Shown: positions 7,864-15,390 of the stretch, one piece after another
Layout: each line of letters begins with the position of its first letter
Position numbering within the stretch: position 1 is the stretch's first letter
Assembly (NCBI GenBank): GCA_902489925.1
Contig: CABUBX010000016.1
Coordinates: 1 to 23,939 of the forward strand
Origin: an uncultured Lachnospiraceae bacterium
Lineage (GTDB): Bacteria; Bacillota; Clostridia; Lachnospirales; Lachnospiraceae
DNA: 23,939 nt
Direction: 5' to 3'
Notes under the pieces: model-generated
Database searches by the model: none
What the model was told of the DNA's origin: nothing
Seen by the model: only the letters and a program-made list of their open reading frames with translations
Translations under genes and position numbers: made by a program

Positions 7864-10053
7864 TTACAGACGTTCAAAATGATATAAATGGCTTATAAAA
7901 TCGCCAAAGTCTCTTTTAACAAGGAAACCTGCATTCATTAAAACCGAGCCTGCATAAATTTCGCCCGTTTCCTCCAAACGATATTTCGCCGAAGCATCAA
8001 GCCCTTTAAGACGAAGTCTGCGGCTTTTAAAGTTAGCCTCAGAAAGTACCTGAACATAGGTAACTAGAGCCTCTGACTTATCCTTTGCCACAACCTCCCA
8101 GCAATCATACAAATGATTTTTTCTCCAGGAAGCAACGCGGTAATAATCGCCCTCTCTGACAAGCGGATGATATTTATGATACATCTCCGTCTGAGACTTC
8201 ATCTCGTCTCTGTCCTCCTGAGAAATCTTTGTAATATCAAGCTCATAACCGAAAGTACCTGCAAGCGCTACATGACCTCTTGTTGTAAACGGTGTCGTTC
8301 TTCCGACTGTATGATTCGGACAATCACTGACATGGGCACCCATACAAGAAAGCGGATAAATGAGTGCCGTGCCCTCCTGAATCTGAAGTCTTTCAATGGC
8401 ATCCGTATCATCAGAGCACCAAATCTGAGGGCTGTAGTATAACATTCCCGGGTCAAAGCGCGCGCCGCCGCCCGAACAGTTTTCTAAAAGAAGCTGCGGA
8501 AATTCCGTTACAAGCCTCTCCTGAAGTTCATAGACACCGAGCACATAGCGGTGATACAACTCGCCTTGATGCTCACTGTCAAGATAAAAGCTGCCCACAT
8601 CTGTCAGCTGACGGTTCATATCCCACTTCACATAGGAGATATCCGCACTTCTCAGGATTTTTGCCACACATTCATAGGCATAGTCAACAACCTCCGGTCT
8701 TGACAAATCAAGAACATACTGGGCGCGGCTCTCGGTTGCCCTTCTTCCCGGAATCTGAATTGCCCAATCCGGATGTGCCTCATAAAGCTTGGAATCCGGT
8801 GAAATCATCTCCGGCTCAAACCATATACCAAATAAAAGACCTTCTGCCTTAACTTTTTCTACAAGCGTATTTAAGCCGCCCGGCAGCTTCTCCTCATTGA
8901 CAACCCAATCGCCAAGCGAGCTGTCATCGCTGCTTCTGTGCCCGAACCAGCCATCATCCATCACAAGCATCTCAACACCCGCTTTTTTAGCTTCCTTCGC
9001 AATGGCCACAAGCTTATCTGTATCAAAATCAAAATAGGTTGCTTCCCAGTTGTTAATTAAAATCGGACGTGCCTTGTGAAGATACGGGCTTCTGATTAAA
9101 TGATTTCTATATAAGTCGTGGAATGTACGGCTCATTTTTCCAAGACCCGCATCGGAATAAACACAGACAACCTCCGGCGCCTGAAATGCTTCGCCCGGCG
9201 CCAGCGCCCATTCAAAACCTTCCGGATGAATACCCATCACCATTCTTACTGAATTAAACTGGCTTGCCTCCGCCATCGCCAAAAAATTACCTGAATAGAC
9301 AAAATGCATCGCATAGACATCTCCGGCATCCTCTGTTGTATCCGGCGTCATCAGTGCCATAAACGGATGTTCCTGATGGCTCGACTCACCGCGGACAGAG
9401 CTTACGCTGTGCTTTCCGTAAGTTACATCGCACTCAGTCATATGACGCTCTCTCGCCCATGAACCGCTTAAAGAAAGCATCTTAAAATCTTCATTGTCCA
9501 TATCCATGCAGGCACTCAAAACCTTTTCCACATAGAGTTTTTCATTTCCCTCATTGACAAGACGGACACTTCTTACAATGGCATCGCTGTCATCAAAAAT
9601 ACTATAGCTTAAAACAACTTTAAGACCAATCGCCTTATCCTCACAATGAAGCTCAAGCGTATGAACGCCCTCATTATTTTGGGCAAAGGTTGACGGCATC
9701 CCCTCTAAAGGTCTTTTGCCATCAAAAAGTTCATAGTTTACATAAGTCAATTCGCATGCTCTGTGACCTGACACTGTGCGTATATTTAAACTGCTCTCAC
9801 GATAATCACCGACACCCCATGTTGAATATTCTGTCGGGAAAGTGTCCGAAAACGAGCATTTCTCTCTCATATTTTTTGAAGGCACAAACGGCGCTTCACC
9901 GGTTCTTAAAAGGTCATATACGCCCTCAAGATTTTCCAGTTTTTTTCCGTAATATGCATGTCCCACATAGCCGTCTGCAATACCAATCACATAACTTGTT
10001 GTCATCGTATGAAGGCAAAACAGCTTTTGTTTTTCATCATATAAAATTCCCAC
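7864..10053 (-). CDS. Alpha-galactosidase, GH36
   Basis: This 729-residue cytoplasmic enzyme removes alpha-1,6-linked galactose from galactomannan or raffinose-type oligosaccharides. The layout is that of GH36: an N-terminal beta-sandwich (about 1-330), a TIM barrel with MLVMDDGWFGHR, and a C-terminal sheet. The nucleophile Asp lies in SYVKWDMNRQL and the acid/base Asp in WCSDDTDAIERLQIQ. The substrate-binding CSGGGARFDPGM is intact. Length fits the bacterial GH36 group, and there is no signal peptide. The start is GTG at 10051-10053, with AAGGAGG seven bases upstream. It lies 12 bases after the GH113 gene and 26 before the GH9 remnant, so the three form one operon. Raffinose-type sugars are an alternative substrate, but the mannanase neighbour favours galactomannan fragments. 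Confidence 0.93.
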   Translation of the reverse strand: MGILYDEKQKLFCLHTMTTSYVIGIADGYVGHAYYGKKLENLEGVYDLLRTGEAPFVPSKNMREKCSFSDTFPTEYSTWGVGDYRESSLNIRTVSGHRACELTYVNYELFDGKRPLEGMPSTFAQNNEGVHTLELHCEDKAIGLKVVLSYSIFDDSDAIVRSVRLVNEGNEKLYVEKVLSACMDMDNEDFKMLSLSGSWARERHMTECDVTYGKHSVSSVRGESSHQEHPFMALMTPDTTEDAGDVYAMHFVYSGNFLAMAEASQFNSVRMVMGIHPEGFEWALAPGEAFQAPEVVCVYSDAGLGKMSRTFHDLYRNHLIRSPYLHKARPILINNWEATYFDFDTDKLVAIAKEAKKAGVEMLVMDDGWFGHRSSDDSSLGDWVVNEEKLPGGLNTLVEKVKAEGLLFGIWFEPEMISPDSKLYEAHPDWAIQIPGRRATESRAQYVLDLSRPEVVDYAYECVAKILRSADISYVKWDMNRQLTDVGSFYLDSEHQGELYHRYVLGVYELQERLVTEFPQLLLENCSGGGARFDPGMLYYSPQIWCSDDTDAIERLQIQEGTALIYPLSCMGAHVSDCPNHTVGRTTPFTTRGHVALAGTFGYELDITKISQEDRDEMKSQTEMYHKYHPLVREGDYYRVASWRKNHLYDCWEVVAKDKSEALVTYVQVLSEANFKSRRLRLKGLDASAKYRLEETGEIYAGSVLMNAGFLVKRDFGDFISHLYHFERL

Positions 10054-10065
10054 AATAAGTCCTCC

Positions 10066-11004
10066 TTATTTTGAAGTATAAAAATCTTTAATCACCTGAC
10101 AGGCCGGTTTTTGGTAAACTGAGTAACCATCATTAATAATCGGATATTCAAGGTAATTGGATACCCAATCCCAGCAGACATAGCCTTTAAGCCATGGGCG
10201 TTTTTCACCCTCCTCAAACATCTTCTCATAGTAGCGGCGCTGTTCCTCCAAGTCAAACGGTCCTTCAAAAGTCCAGTCATTCGGCACATTAGCGCTGCCC
10301 TTGCGGCACGGAATACCGCACTCCGCGAAGAAAAACGGCTTGTCATATTTGTCTGCCACAGCTTTAATGCGCTCAAAATTCTCATCCCATTTGTCAATCG
10401 GATAATAACCGCTTGATGAAATCACATCCAGCGCATCCCACCATGTCACCATTTCTTCCTGATATTTATCTGTATTATAAGTTAAAAGTCCGGTATACAC
10501 AAGGCGCACTTTTTTAACAAGCGCTCTCCAATATTTTTCCTGACGCTCTGCCATAACAAGCTCACAGCCTATCATCAGCATCTCACAGCCTGTCTCCTCA
10601 GCAATCGCCGCATAGTGCAGCATATACTCCGTGTAATTTTTAAACCATACACTCCACTTAGGCTCACATGGAACATCCTTATCGAAAAAGTTAATAAATG
10701 CCCGCCATACACCATTGCGGCAATTGAGCATCGGTTTTAAAATGACACGAAGACCAAGTGTCTTTGCATAATTGATAACTTCTCTCAATTCATCATCTGA
10801 CGGCATATGATTACCCGTATAATCAATAGCTTCTGAATGTGGTGTATCCTGTAAGGCACCGATAGCAATAATCGCCGTATCCAAAGCAGTGCTTTCCTTT
10901 AATGTATCCATAGCCTCCTTAATCTGTGCCATGTCATAACCGCCGCCCGCACTTTCACATATACGAAACGTAAAGCCTTTTATAAATTCAAACTCTTTTC
11001 TCAT
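10066..11004 (-). CDS. GH113-type endo-beta-mannanase (clan GH-A)
   Basis: This 312-residue TIM-barrel glycosidase opens with KGFTFRICESAGGGY. It has the acid/base Glu in MLMIGCELVMAE after strand 4 and the nucleophile Glu in FFFAECGIPC after strand 7. Aromatic substrate-site residues follow (GYVCWDWVSNY). Length and motif spacing fit GH113, whose characterised members hydrolyse beta-1,4-mannan or manno-oligosaccharides; the family call is by motif recognition. No signal peptide is present, so it would work on imported oligosaccharides. It is first in the operon, followed 12 bases later by GH36 alpha-galactosidase, a pairing known from gut Clostridia beta-mannan loci. The ATG at 11002-11004 has AGGAGG upstream. 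Another GH-A cytoplasmic glycosidase remains possible. Confidence 0.8.
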   Translation of the reverse strand: MRKEFEFIKGFTFRICESAGGGYDMAQIKEAMDTLKESTALDTAIIAIGALQDTPHSEAIDYTGNHMPSDDELREVINYAKTLGLRVILKPMLNCRNGVWRAFINFFDKDVPCEPKWSVWFKNYTEYMLHYAAIAEETGCEMLMIGCELVMAERQEKYWRALVKKVRLVYTGLLTYNTDKYQEEMVTWWDALDVISSSGYYPIDKWDENFERIKAVADKYDKPFFFAECGIPCRKGSANVPNDWTFEGPFDLEEQRRYYEKMFEEGEKRPWLKGYVCWDWVSNYLEYPIINDGYSVYQKPACQVIKDFYTSK

Positions 11005-11041
11005 AATTGCTGCCTCCTAAAAAACTTCTTATATTTTCATA

Positions 11042-11108
11042 CTATCATCTAAACATTTATTCCTATCAAATAGAATGGATAATATCGCTATTTTTTGTCT
11101 TTTAGCGA
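11042..11108 (-). promoter_or_regulatory. Putative promoter and activator site of the glycosidase operon
   Basis: On the minus strand TTGATA (11064-11069), 17 nt and GATAGT (11041-11046) form a weak promoter. Upstream lies a perfect dyad TCGCTA-N12-TAGCGA (11085-11108), centred about 60 bp before the expected transcription start, a suitable place for the divergent AraC protein. The hexamer TGATAG also occurs twice, 21 bp apart (minus strand, 11042-11047 and 11063-11068), overlapping both promoter boxes. Confidence 0.4.
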
Positions 11109-11119
11109 CCCAAATTTTA

Positions 11120-11148
11120 TTGTCCCCCCGACTTAAATATGATATATT
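11120..11148 (+). promoter_or_regulatory. Promoter of the second AraC gene
   Basis: TTGTCC (11120-11125), a 17-nt spacer and TATATT (11143-11148) form a plausible sigma-A promoter about 72 bases before the start codon. Confidence 0.5.
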
Positions 11149-11219
11149 TTAACCATGCCTTTATCACTGTCCTAAACAAAACAGGCATATGCCAAATATC
11201 ATTTCACGGAGGATAACCG

Positions 11220-12131
11220 ATGTACTATGAATTTAACTCTGAAATGCTGCCGCATATTTCATATATCAATTTATATTCCGGCACGGACAGCTATGTGCAT
11301 CCAAAACGAATCGCCGGAGAATATATTATTTTCCTCATAAAAAGCGGAACCTTAAACCTTCGGGAAAACGATGTCCATTATCACCTCACCGAAGGTGATT
11401 TGATTATTTTAGACCCTTACAGCGAGCACGAGGGCATCGCCCCCGGTGTAGATGAGCACTACTATATCCATCTTCGCCCGGAAACCTTTAAACCGTTTAC
11501 CTTACCGGAAAATACAACCATCAAGCAGTTTTTAATCGCCAACCGAAGTCTCAATTACACCGTACCGGCCTTTACCCAGGATATGTACGACTGTTCACGG
11601 CTGATTCTTCCTAAGAAAATGCATATTTCCGACAGCACTGTGCGCCACAAGTTTGAACTGGCACTCAAGCAGGCCGCCTTTGTCTCCGAGCACAGGGAGG
11701 ATTATTATAAACTCACCTGTTCCTCCTGCTTCCTGCAAATATTAATTGAATTGGCTACTTATTATTCCAACACAGTCCTTTCTGTAGGCAATGAAAACTT
11801 TTCAAAAACACAGTTGGAGTTACTTGAAGCACTGACAGACTATCTTCATAAAAATTACGGAAAAAAACTGACCGGCGCCTTACTTGAACAGAAATTTGAA
11901 ATGAATTTTGATTATCTGAACCGTATTTTTAAACGAAAATACGGCACACCGATTTTTACATATTTGAATACTTTGAGAATTAATAAATCTGTAGATATGC
12001 TTATAGCCGGCAACACAAAGGCTTATGAGATTGCCCGCGCTGTCGGCTATAATGATGAATATTACTTTAGTAAAGTATTTAAGAAGCAGATAGGGGTGTC
12101 ACCGAAGAATTTTTTGAAGCTGAGAACATAA
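11220..12131 (+). CDS. AraC-family transcriptional regulator with N-terminal cupin
   Basis: This 303-residue protein has an N-terminal AraC_binding cupin, visible as SGTLNLRENDVHYHLTEGDLIILDPYSEH (a metal/sugar-pocket-like double-His stretch). A helical linker follows, then a C-terminal AraC DNA-binding domain of about 100 residues. The second helix-turn-helix is TKAYEIARAVGYNDEYYFSKVFKKQIGVSP, a close family match. The ATG at 11220 is preceded by CGGAGGA seven bases upstream. It diverges from the GH113-GH36-GH9 operon, so it most likely controls it in response to a mannan-derived sugar; the ligand is inferred. It is not closely similar to the other AraC protein in the window, so the two are unlikely to be a recent duplication. 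Confidence 0.92.
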   Translation: MYYEFNSEMLPHISYINLYSGTDSYVHPKRIAGEYIIFLIKSGTLNLRENDVHYHLTEGDLIILDPYSEHEGIAPGVDEHYYIHLRPETFKPFTLPENTTIKQFLIANRSLNYTVPAFTQDMYDCSRLILPKKMHISDSTVRHKFELALKQAAFVSEHREDYYKLTCSSCFLQILIELATYYSNTVLSVGNENFSKTQLELLEALTDYLHKNYGKKLTGALLEQKFEMNFDYLNRIFKRKYGTPIFTYLNTLRINKSVDMLIAGNTKAYEIARAVGYNDEYYFSKVFKKQIGVSPKNFLKLRT

Positions 12132-12141
12132 AGAACGATAG

Positions 12142-12218
12142 GGCGGAAATTTTCAATAAGTTTTGTTGGCGCACTACAAATGTGCGCTGCACAAAACTAT
12201 TGAAACTTTCCGCCTTTT
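12142..12218 (+). terminator. Long hairpin terminator of the second AraC gene
   Basis: A stem of about 29 bp is built from GGCGGAAA/TTTCCGCC, TTTCAATA/TATTGAAA, GTTTTGT/ACAAAAC and GCGCAC/GTGCGC, with small internal loops and a 7-nt apical loop (12175-12181). It is followed by TTTTCT. It begins ten bases after the AraC stop. It is unusually long for a simple terminator. Confidence 0.75.
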
Positions 12219-12253
12219 CTATCCTTTCGGGACTTCTCTGCTTCAAAAATTTT

Positions 12254-12278
12254 CTCAAGGTTCCTTTTGAGGGCGCCC
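12254..12278 (-). terminator. Weak terminator candidate after the zinc-ribbon gene
   Basis: On the minus strand a CTCAA/TTGAG stem with an 8-nt loop (12254-12271) is followed by AAAATTTTTG, and the palindrome GGGCGCCC (12271-12278) lies between it and the stop codon. Support is limited; the longer hairpin at 12142-12214 may also stop transcription from this side. Confidence 0.35.
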
Positions 12279-12279
12279 G

Positions 12280-12468
12280 TCACTCCACTTCTTCGTAGTC
12301 GAGGTCGTCGATGGTTCTTGCACCTTCTTTGAGGTATGTCCCCATCTCGCCGCAGGCCGGGCAATGGCCGAAGTCGTCGCCAAATTCGGCGATTAAGTCT
12401 GTGGCGTATTTAAAAAGCTTGCCGCATTTTGGACATTTATAATAAAAATATAATGCACCCCAGCTCAT
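12280..12468 (-). CDS. Small zinc-ribbon protein
   Basis: This 62-residue protein has two CxxC knuckles, CPKCGKLF near residue 12 and CPACGEMG near residue 36, with about 20 residues between them, followed by an acidic tail ending DDLDYEEVE. The two pairs should bind one zinc ion. Beyond that I do not recognise a function. The ATG at 12466-12468 has GGAGG upstream. The gene starts 12 bases after the BKACE stop, so it is co-transcribed as the last gene of the operon. It could be an accessory, metal-handling or regulatory subunit for the pathway. Operon membership is well supported, the role is not. Confidence 0.8.
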   Translation of the reverse strand: MSWGALYFYYKCPKCGKLFKYATDLIAEFGDDFGHCPACGEMGTYLKEGARTIDDLDYEEVE

Positions 12469-12480
12469 TTTATGCCTCCA

Positions 12481-13329
12481 TTATTTCAGGCTTAAAATCT
12501 GACGAGCTTCATCCGGTGTAGCTGCCTGTCTTCCAAATAATTCAATTGCCTGTTTTGCACGTTCTACAAACTGTACGTTGCTCTTTGCCAGCTCTCCCTT
12601 ACCAAACATAACATTGTCTTCCATGCCGACACGAATATGGCCGCCCATAGCGATAGCCGCATACATGATTTCCATAGCGCTGTGGCCGACACCAAAGCAG
12701 GACCATGTTGAGCCCGGGCAAAGGGAATCCATTGTTTCTTTCATAAATACAAGATTCTTTACAGAACCCGGAATACCGTTGGCACATCCCATACAAAACT
12801 GGAAGTGAAGCGGTGTCTTTAATACGCCCTTCTTTACATAGTAAGCTGCATTTGCAATCATACCCGGGTCAAAAGCTTCAATTTCAGGTTTTACGTTGTA
12901 CTGCTGCATTGTTGCACCGAGTTCTTCAAGGAAGGCCGGTGTATTTAAGAAAAGACTGCTGTTTAACCAGTTCATTGAACCGCAGTCATAGGAAGCCATT
13001 TCAGGGCTTAACTCTCTTAAATGTGCCTGACGTGTCTCGTCTGTCGCATGAAGGTCACCGGATGTTGTAAGATTTAAAATAATATCGCAGTCCTCATGAG
13101 CACGGATTAATTCAACGGTCTTTTTGAATTTTTCTTTGTCCATTGTGCCGTTGCCTTCATCATCACGCATATGAAGATGTGCTACAGCAGCGCCTGCTTT
13201 CCAGCATGCATAAACGTCCTCGGCAATTTCTTCCGGTGTCATCGGCACTGCCGGGTTATTTTCTTTTTTAGGCCATGCACCTGTCGGTGCGATTGTAATA
13301 ATCGTTTTATTCTTTAAAGCTTTATCCAT
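12481..13329 (-). CDS. Beta-keto acid cleavage enzyme (BKACE, DUF849 family)
   Basis: This 282-residue TIM-barrel protein belongs to the family of 3-keto-5-aminohexanoate cleavage enzyme (Kce). Members use a metal ion to condense a beta-keto acid with acetyl-CoA, releasing acetoacetate and a shortened acyl-CoA. Visible signatures are IAPTGA at the first strand, the zinc-binding HLH pair (His51, His53) and the third ligand Glu in HIRVGMEDN near the C-terminus. The loop GVGHSAMEI is also present. Length fits the family. The ATG at 13327-13329 has GGAGG upstream. It follows the cyclase-family gene after a terminator-like hairpin and precedes the zinc-ribbon gene. The lysine-fermentation partners kdd and kal are absent, so the substrate is probably not 3-keto-5-aminohexanoate. 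Its presence predicts that the operon generates a beta-keto acid. Confidence 0.88.
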   Translation of the reverse strand: MDKALKNKTIITIAPTGAWPKKENNPAVPMTPEEIAEDVYACWKAGAAVAHLHMRDDEGNGTMDKEKFKKTVELIRAHEDCDIILNLTTSGDLHATDETRQAHLRELSPEMASYDCGSMNWLNSSLFLNTPAFLEELGATMQQYNVKPEIEAFDPGMIANAAYYVKKGVLKTPLHFQFCMGCANGIPGSVKNLVFMKETMDSLCPGSTWSCFGVGHSAMEIMYAAIAMGGHIRVGMEDNVMFGKGELAKSNVQFVERAKQAIELFGRQAATPDEARQILSLK

Positions 13330-13354
13330 GATTCATTCCTCCAAATTTTAAACA

Positions 13355-13392
13355 AAAGGGCGCTGCAAAAAACAGCTTTCGCAACACCCTTT
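13355..13392 (-). terminator. Internal attenuator between cyclase and BKACE genes
   Basis: A 12-bp stem (13355-13366 with 13381-13392, AAAGGGCGCTGC paired through two G-U wobbles) has a 14-nt loop and is followed on the minus strand by TTTGTTT. The BKACE start is only about 25 bases further, so this is probably a partial terminator lowering expression of the last two genes. Confidence 0.6.
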
Positions 13393-13402
13393 CCTTACAT
13401 TA

Positions 13403-14359
13403 TTATCTGCTCTGAACGCCTGTTCCGCAGTAAAGATATGTTCTGTCCGGAACATCGTTTAAATCGTCCTCATCAATTTCTGCAACGCAGCGAGCCATAG
13501 AGCCGTCGCCCATGTACCATCTTAATGGGAAGCAGTAGAATCTGAAACGTTTGCCTTTAACCTTTTCAAGGTCACCGCCAAGGTTTTCAACACCTACAAT
13601 ACCGTGTCCGAGCATTGTCTTATGACATGGTTCCCATGTACCCCAGCATCCGATAGCTTCCAAAGCGCCGAATTTCTTATCGTAAGCTTCTTTGCCGTGG
13701 ATTCTGATATATTCTTCTTTGTCAAATTCAGCGTAAGCTTCCTCGCCGAATTTTTCTTTGTATTCTTCTGTGATTGGTCTGCCTGATGCACCAAGAAGGT
13801 TCATTCTTGTCATACCATTGTTGCCCATAGCTGTGTGAAGCGGATGGTCAAGTGCCTGCATATCCATAGCAACACATTTAACCTTATGGTCAACAAACCA
13901 CTGTCCTGCTTCAACGCCTGTACCGCATGAATAGTGATAATATTCCTTGGAATCATCGAATTTAAGGTGCATACCTGTATCAAGACATACAACCATGCCT
14001 TCAAGCTCACCTGAATCCGGGTCAATACCGGCGCGGCGGCAGGCATCATCTAAGTGCTTGCCTGTGATTAAGCCCCAGCGCTCTACCTGAATATCAAGGC
14101 ATACTGCATCGCCTGTGTAAGCATCTACAGGCATTTCATGTGTATAACGCGCTCTCTTGCCGTCAAATTCAACTTCCATAACGTGACGAGGTGCATCACA
14201 ATGTGTACCTGTATGCATTGTACAGCCAACATACTGTGTTAAAACGCCGCCCTTTGCCATTGTATGTTTGCCGTCAATTACCGGCTTGTCAAAATATGGC
14301 CAACGTGGAATCTCAGCGCTGAAAGGATGTGTTAAATCAACAAATACTTTTTTTCCCAT
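13403..14359 (-). CDS. Cyclase-family metal-dependent hydrolase (kynurenine formamidase-like fold)
   Basis: This 318-residue protein carries the family motif HTGTHCDAPRH (His49, His53, Asp55, His59), which binds the catalytic metal in kynurenine formamidase and isatin hydrolase relatives. The N-terminal FVDLTHPFSAEIPRWP is also typical. Later segments include VCLDTGMHLKF and MDMQALDHPLH. At 318 residues it is about 100 longer than classical formamidases, mainly through a charged insertion near residues 200-235 (EEYKEKFGEEAYAEFDKEE). Such enzymes hydrolyse cyclic or N-acyl amides, lactones or related bonds. I chose ATG at 14357-14359 because GGAGG precedes it; a TTG five codons earlier overlaps that site. 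It follows the dehydrogenase gene by 19 bases. Its substrate is unknown; a ring-opening step in this operon is inferred. Confidence 0.88.
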   Translation of the reverse strand: MGKKVFVDLTHPFSAEIPRWPYFDKPVIDGKHTMAKGGVLTQYVGCTMHTGTHCDAPRHVMEVEFDGKRARYTHEMPVDAYTGDAVCLDIQVERWGLITGKHLDDACRRAGIDPDSGELEGMVVCLDTGMHLKFDDSKEYYHYSCGTGVEAGQWFVDHKVKCVAMDMQALDHPLHTAMGNNGMTRMNLLGASGRPITEEYKEKFGEEAYAEFDKEEYIRIHGKEAYDKKFGALEAIGCWGTWEPCHKTMLGHGIVGVENLGGDLEKVKGKRFRFYCFPLRWYMGDGSMARCVAEIDEDDLNDVPDRTYLYCGTGVQSR

Positions 14360-14378
14360 TATTTTTTCCTCCAATTAA

Positions 14379-15326
14379 TTATTTATCATAAATCATCTTA
14401 ATCAAATATTCGTTAAGGCCTTCATTAATCTGTTTGATTTCTTCATCTGTATATGACATAAAGCCTTCGTGAATACCGTTTTTAGCCTCGGCTCTAAAGC
14501 CGTTTTTGCCTTCTTCAAGCATTTTTGAAAGCAGTGGTGACGCTTCATGGCTGTCTTCCAAATCTTTAAGTACATAGCTGTGTATATTATATGTAAGCTG
14601 AGTGCTGACCATATCTGAATTGACCAGCGGAGGGAGGTATGGAAGTCTTAAACCAAAGCTGTATTTACATGCATCATCCACTGTCTTTGCATCTGCAATC
14701 CCATTTTCAACGATGGAAATTGCTTCACGCCATAAGGCATGCTGCATTCTATTTGCAATAAATCCCGGAACATCTTTTTTACAAAGCACCGGTTTTTTAC
14801 CGGCTTTTGTCAAAATATCCATCACGGTCTGTGCAACTTCGTCACTTGTCTCTGGTGTTTTCACGACCTCCACGAGGGGAATGAGAAAGGCCGGATTCCA
14901 GAAGTGAGTGCCGCACAGACGCTCTTTATGTCTGCATTTTGCAGAAATTTCTGTTGGACTCATGACGGATGTGTTTGTACAGAAAATTGTGTCTTCTGCA
15001 ACAATGTCCTCAAGCTGGGCAAACAGATTCTGTTTCATCTCCATATCCTCGAGAACACATTCTACAACAAGCTGGGCATTTTTAACGCCTTCGCTGTGAA
15101 TGTCCTGGGTAAAACTGATTTTCGAAATAATTTTGTTTACTTCTTCCTCTGTCACAATCTCTTTTTCAACAAGTAATTTCATGTTATTGCGAACCTTTGC
15201 CGCAATATCCACAGGGAATACATCGTAAACAGTCACCTCGGCATCGTCCATAGCCGCAAGAATCTGGGCAATCGCGCTGCCCATCATGCCGCCGCCGCAC
15301 ACGAGGAATTTATGAATTGCTTTCAT
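14379..15326 (-). CDS. 3-hydroxyacyl-CoA dehydrogenase-family NAD-dependent dehydrogenase
   Basis: This 315-residue protein has an N-terminal Rossmann domain, GGGMMGSAIAQILA (GxGxxG at 11-16), and the family catalytic His in GTHFWNPAFLIPLVEVV, with its partner Glu in LVEVV. A helical C-terminal domain begins after DVPGFIANRMQHAL. Relatives oxidise 3-hydroxyacyl-CoAs or free 3-hydroxy acids such as L-carnitine or L-gulonate. Pairing with a BKACE recalls carnitine catabolism, where dehydrogenation to a 3-keto acid precedes acetyl-CoA-dependent cleavage. That makes a free 3-hydroxy acid a likely substrate, but the carnitine assignment is not supported by other genes. The ATG at 15324-15326 has GGAGA upstream. 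It lies 64 bases after the short-chain dehydrogenase gene, with a hairpin between, and 19 before the cyclase gene. Confidence 0.88.
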   Translation of the reverse strand: MKAIHKFLVCGGGMMGSAIAQILAAMDDAEVTVYDVFPVDIAAKVRNNMKLLVEKEIVTEEEVNKIISKISFTQDIHSEGVKNAQLVVECVLEDMEMKQNLFAQLEDIVAEDTIFCTNTSVMSPTEISAKCRHKERLCGTHFWNPAFLIPLVEVVKTPETSDEVAQTVMDILTKAGKKPVLCKKDVPGFIANRMQHALWREAISIVENGIADAKTVDDACKYSFGLRLPYLPPLVNSDMVSTQLTYNIHSYVLKDLEDSHEASPLLSKMLEEGKNGFRAEAKNGIHEGFMSYTDEEIKQINEGLNEYLIKMIYDK

Positions 15327-15348
15327 TTTTTCATCTCCTGCCAGTTAT

Positions 15349-15375
15349 TGTCTGCCGCTAAATAAACGGCAGACA
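15349..15375 (-). other. Intercistronic hairpin between SDR and dehydrogenase genes
   Basis: A perfect 9-bp stem TGTCTGCCG/CGGCAGACA (15349-15357 with 15367-15375) has a 9-nt loop. No U-tract follows on the minus strand, so it is more likely an mRNA processing or stability element than a terminator. Confidence 0.55.
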
Positions 15376-15390
15376 TACCATATCTTTATA

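Noticed and set aside
8364..8852. Plus-strand open frame of 162 codons inside the GH36 region
   Set aside because: It overlaps the catalytic part of the alpha-galactosidase on the opposite strand and shows a composition typical of shadow frames.
12481..13329. Assignment as the lysine-fermentation kce gene
   Set aside because: None of the lysine-fermentation partners (aminomutases, kdd, kal) is present in the window.
14739..15176. Plus-strand open frame of 145 codons opposite the HCDH-like gene
   Set aside because: It is antisense to a gene with clear Rossmann and catalytic motifs and has no supporting start signals.
12481..15326. Assignment as a carnitine degradation operon
   Set aside because: Only the HCDH-like/BKACE pair fits. 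There is no carnitine transporter or thioesterase, and the SDR, cyclase and cupin are unexplained by that pathway.
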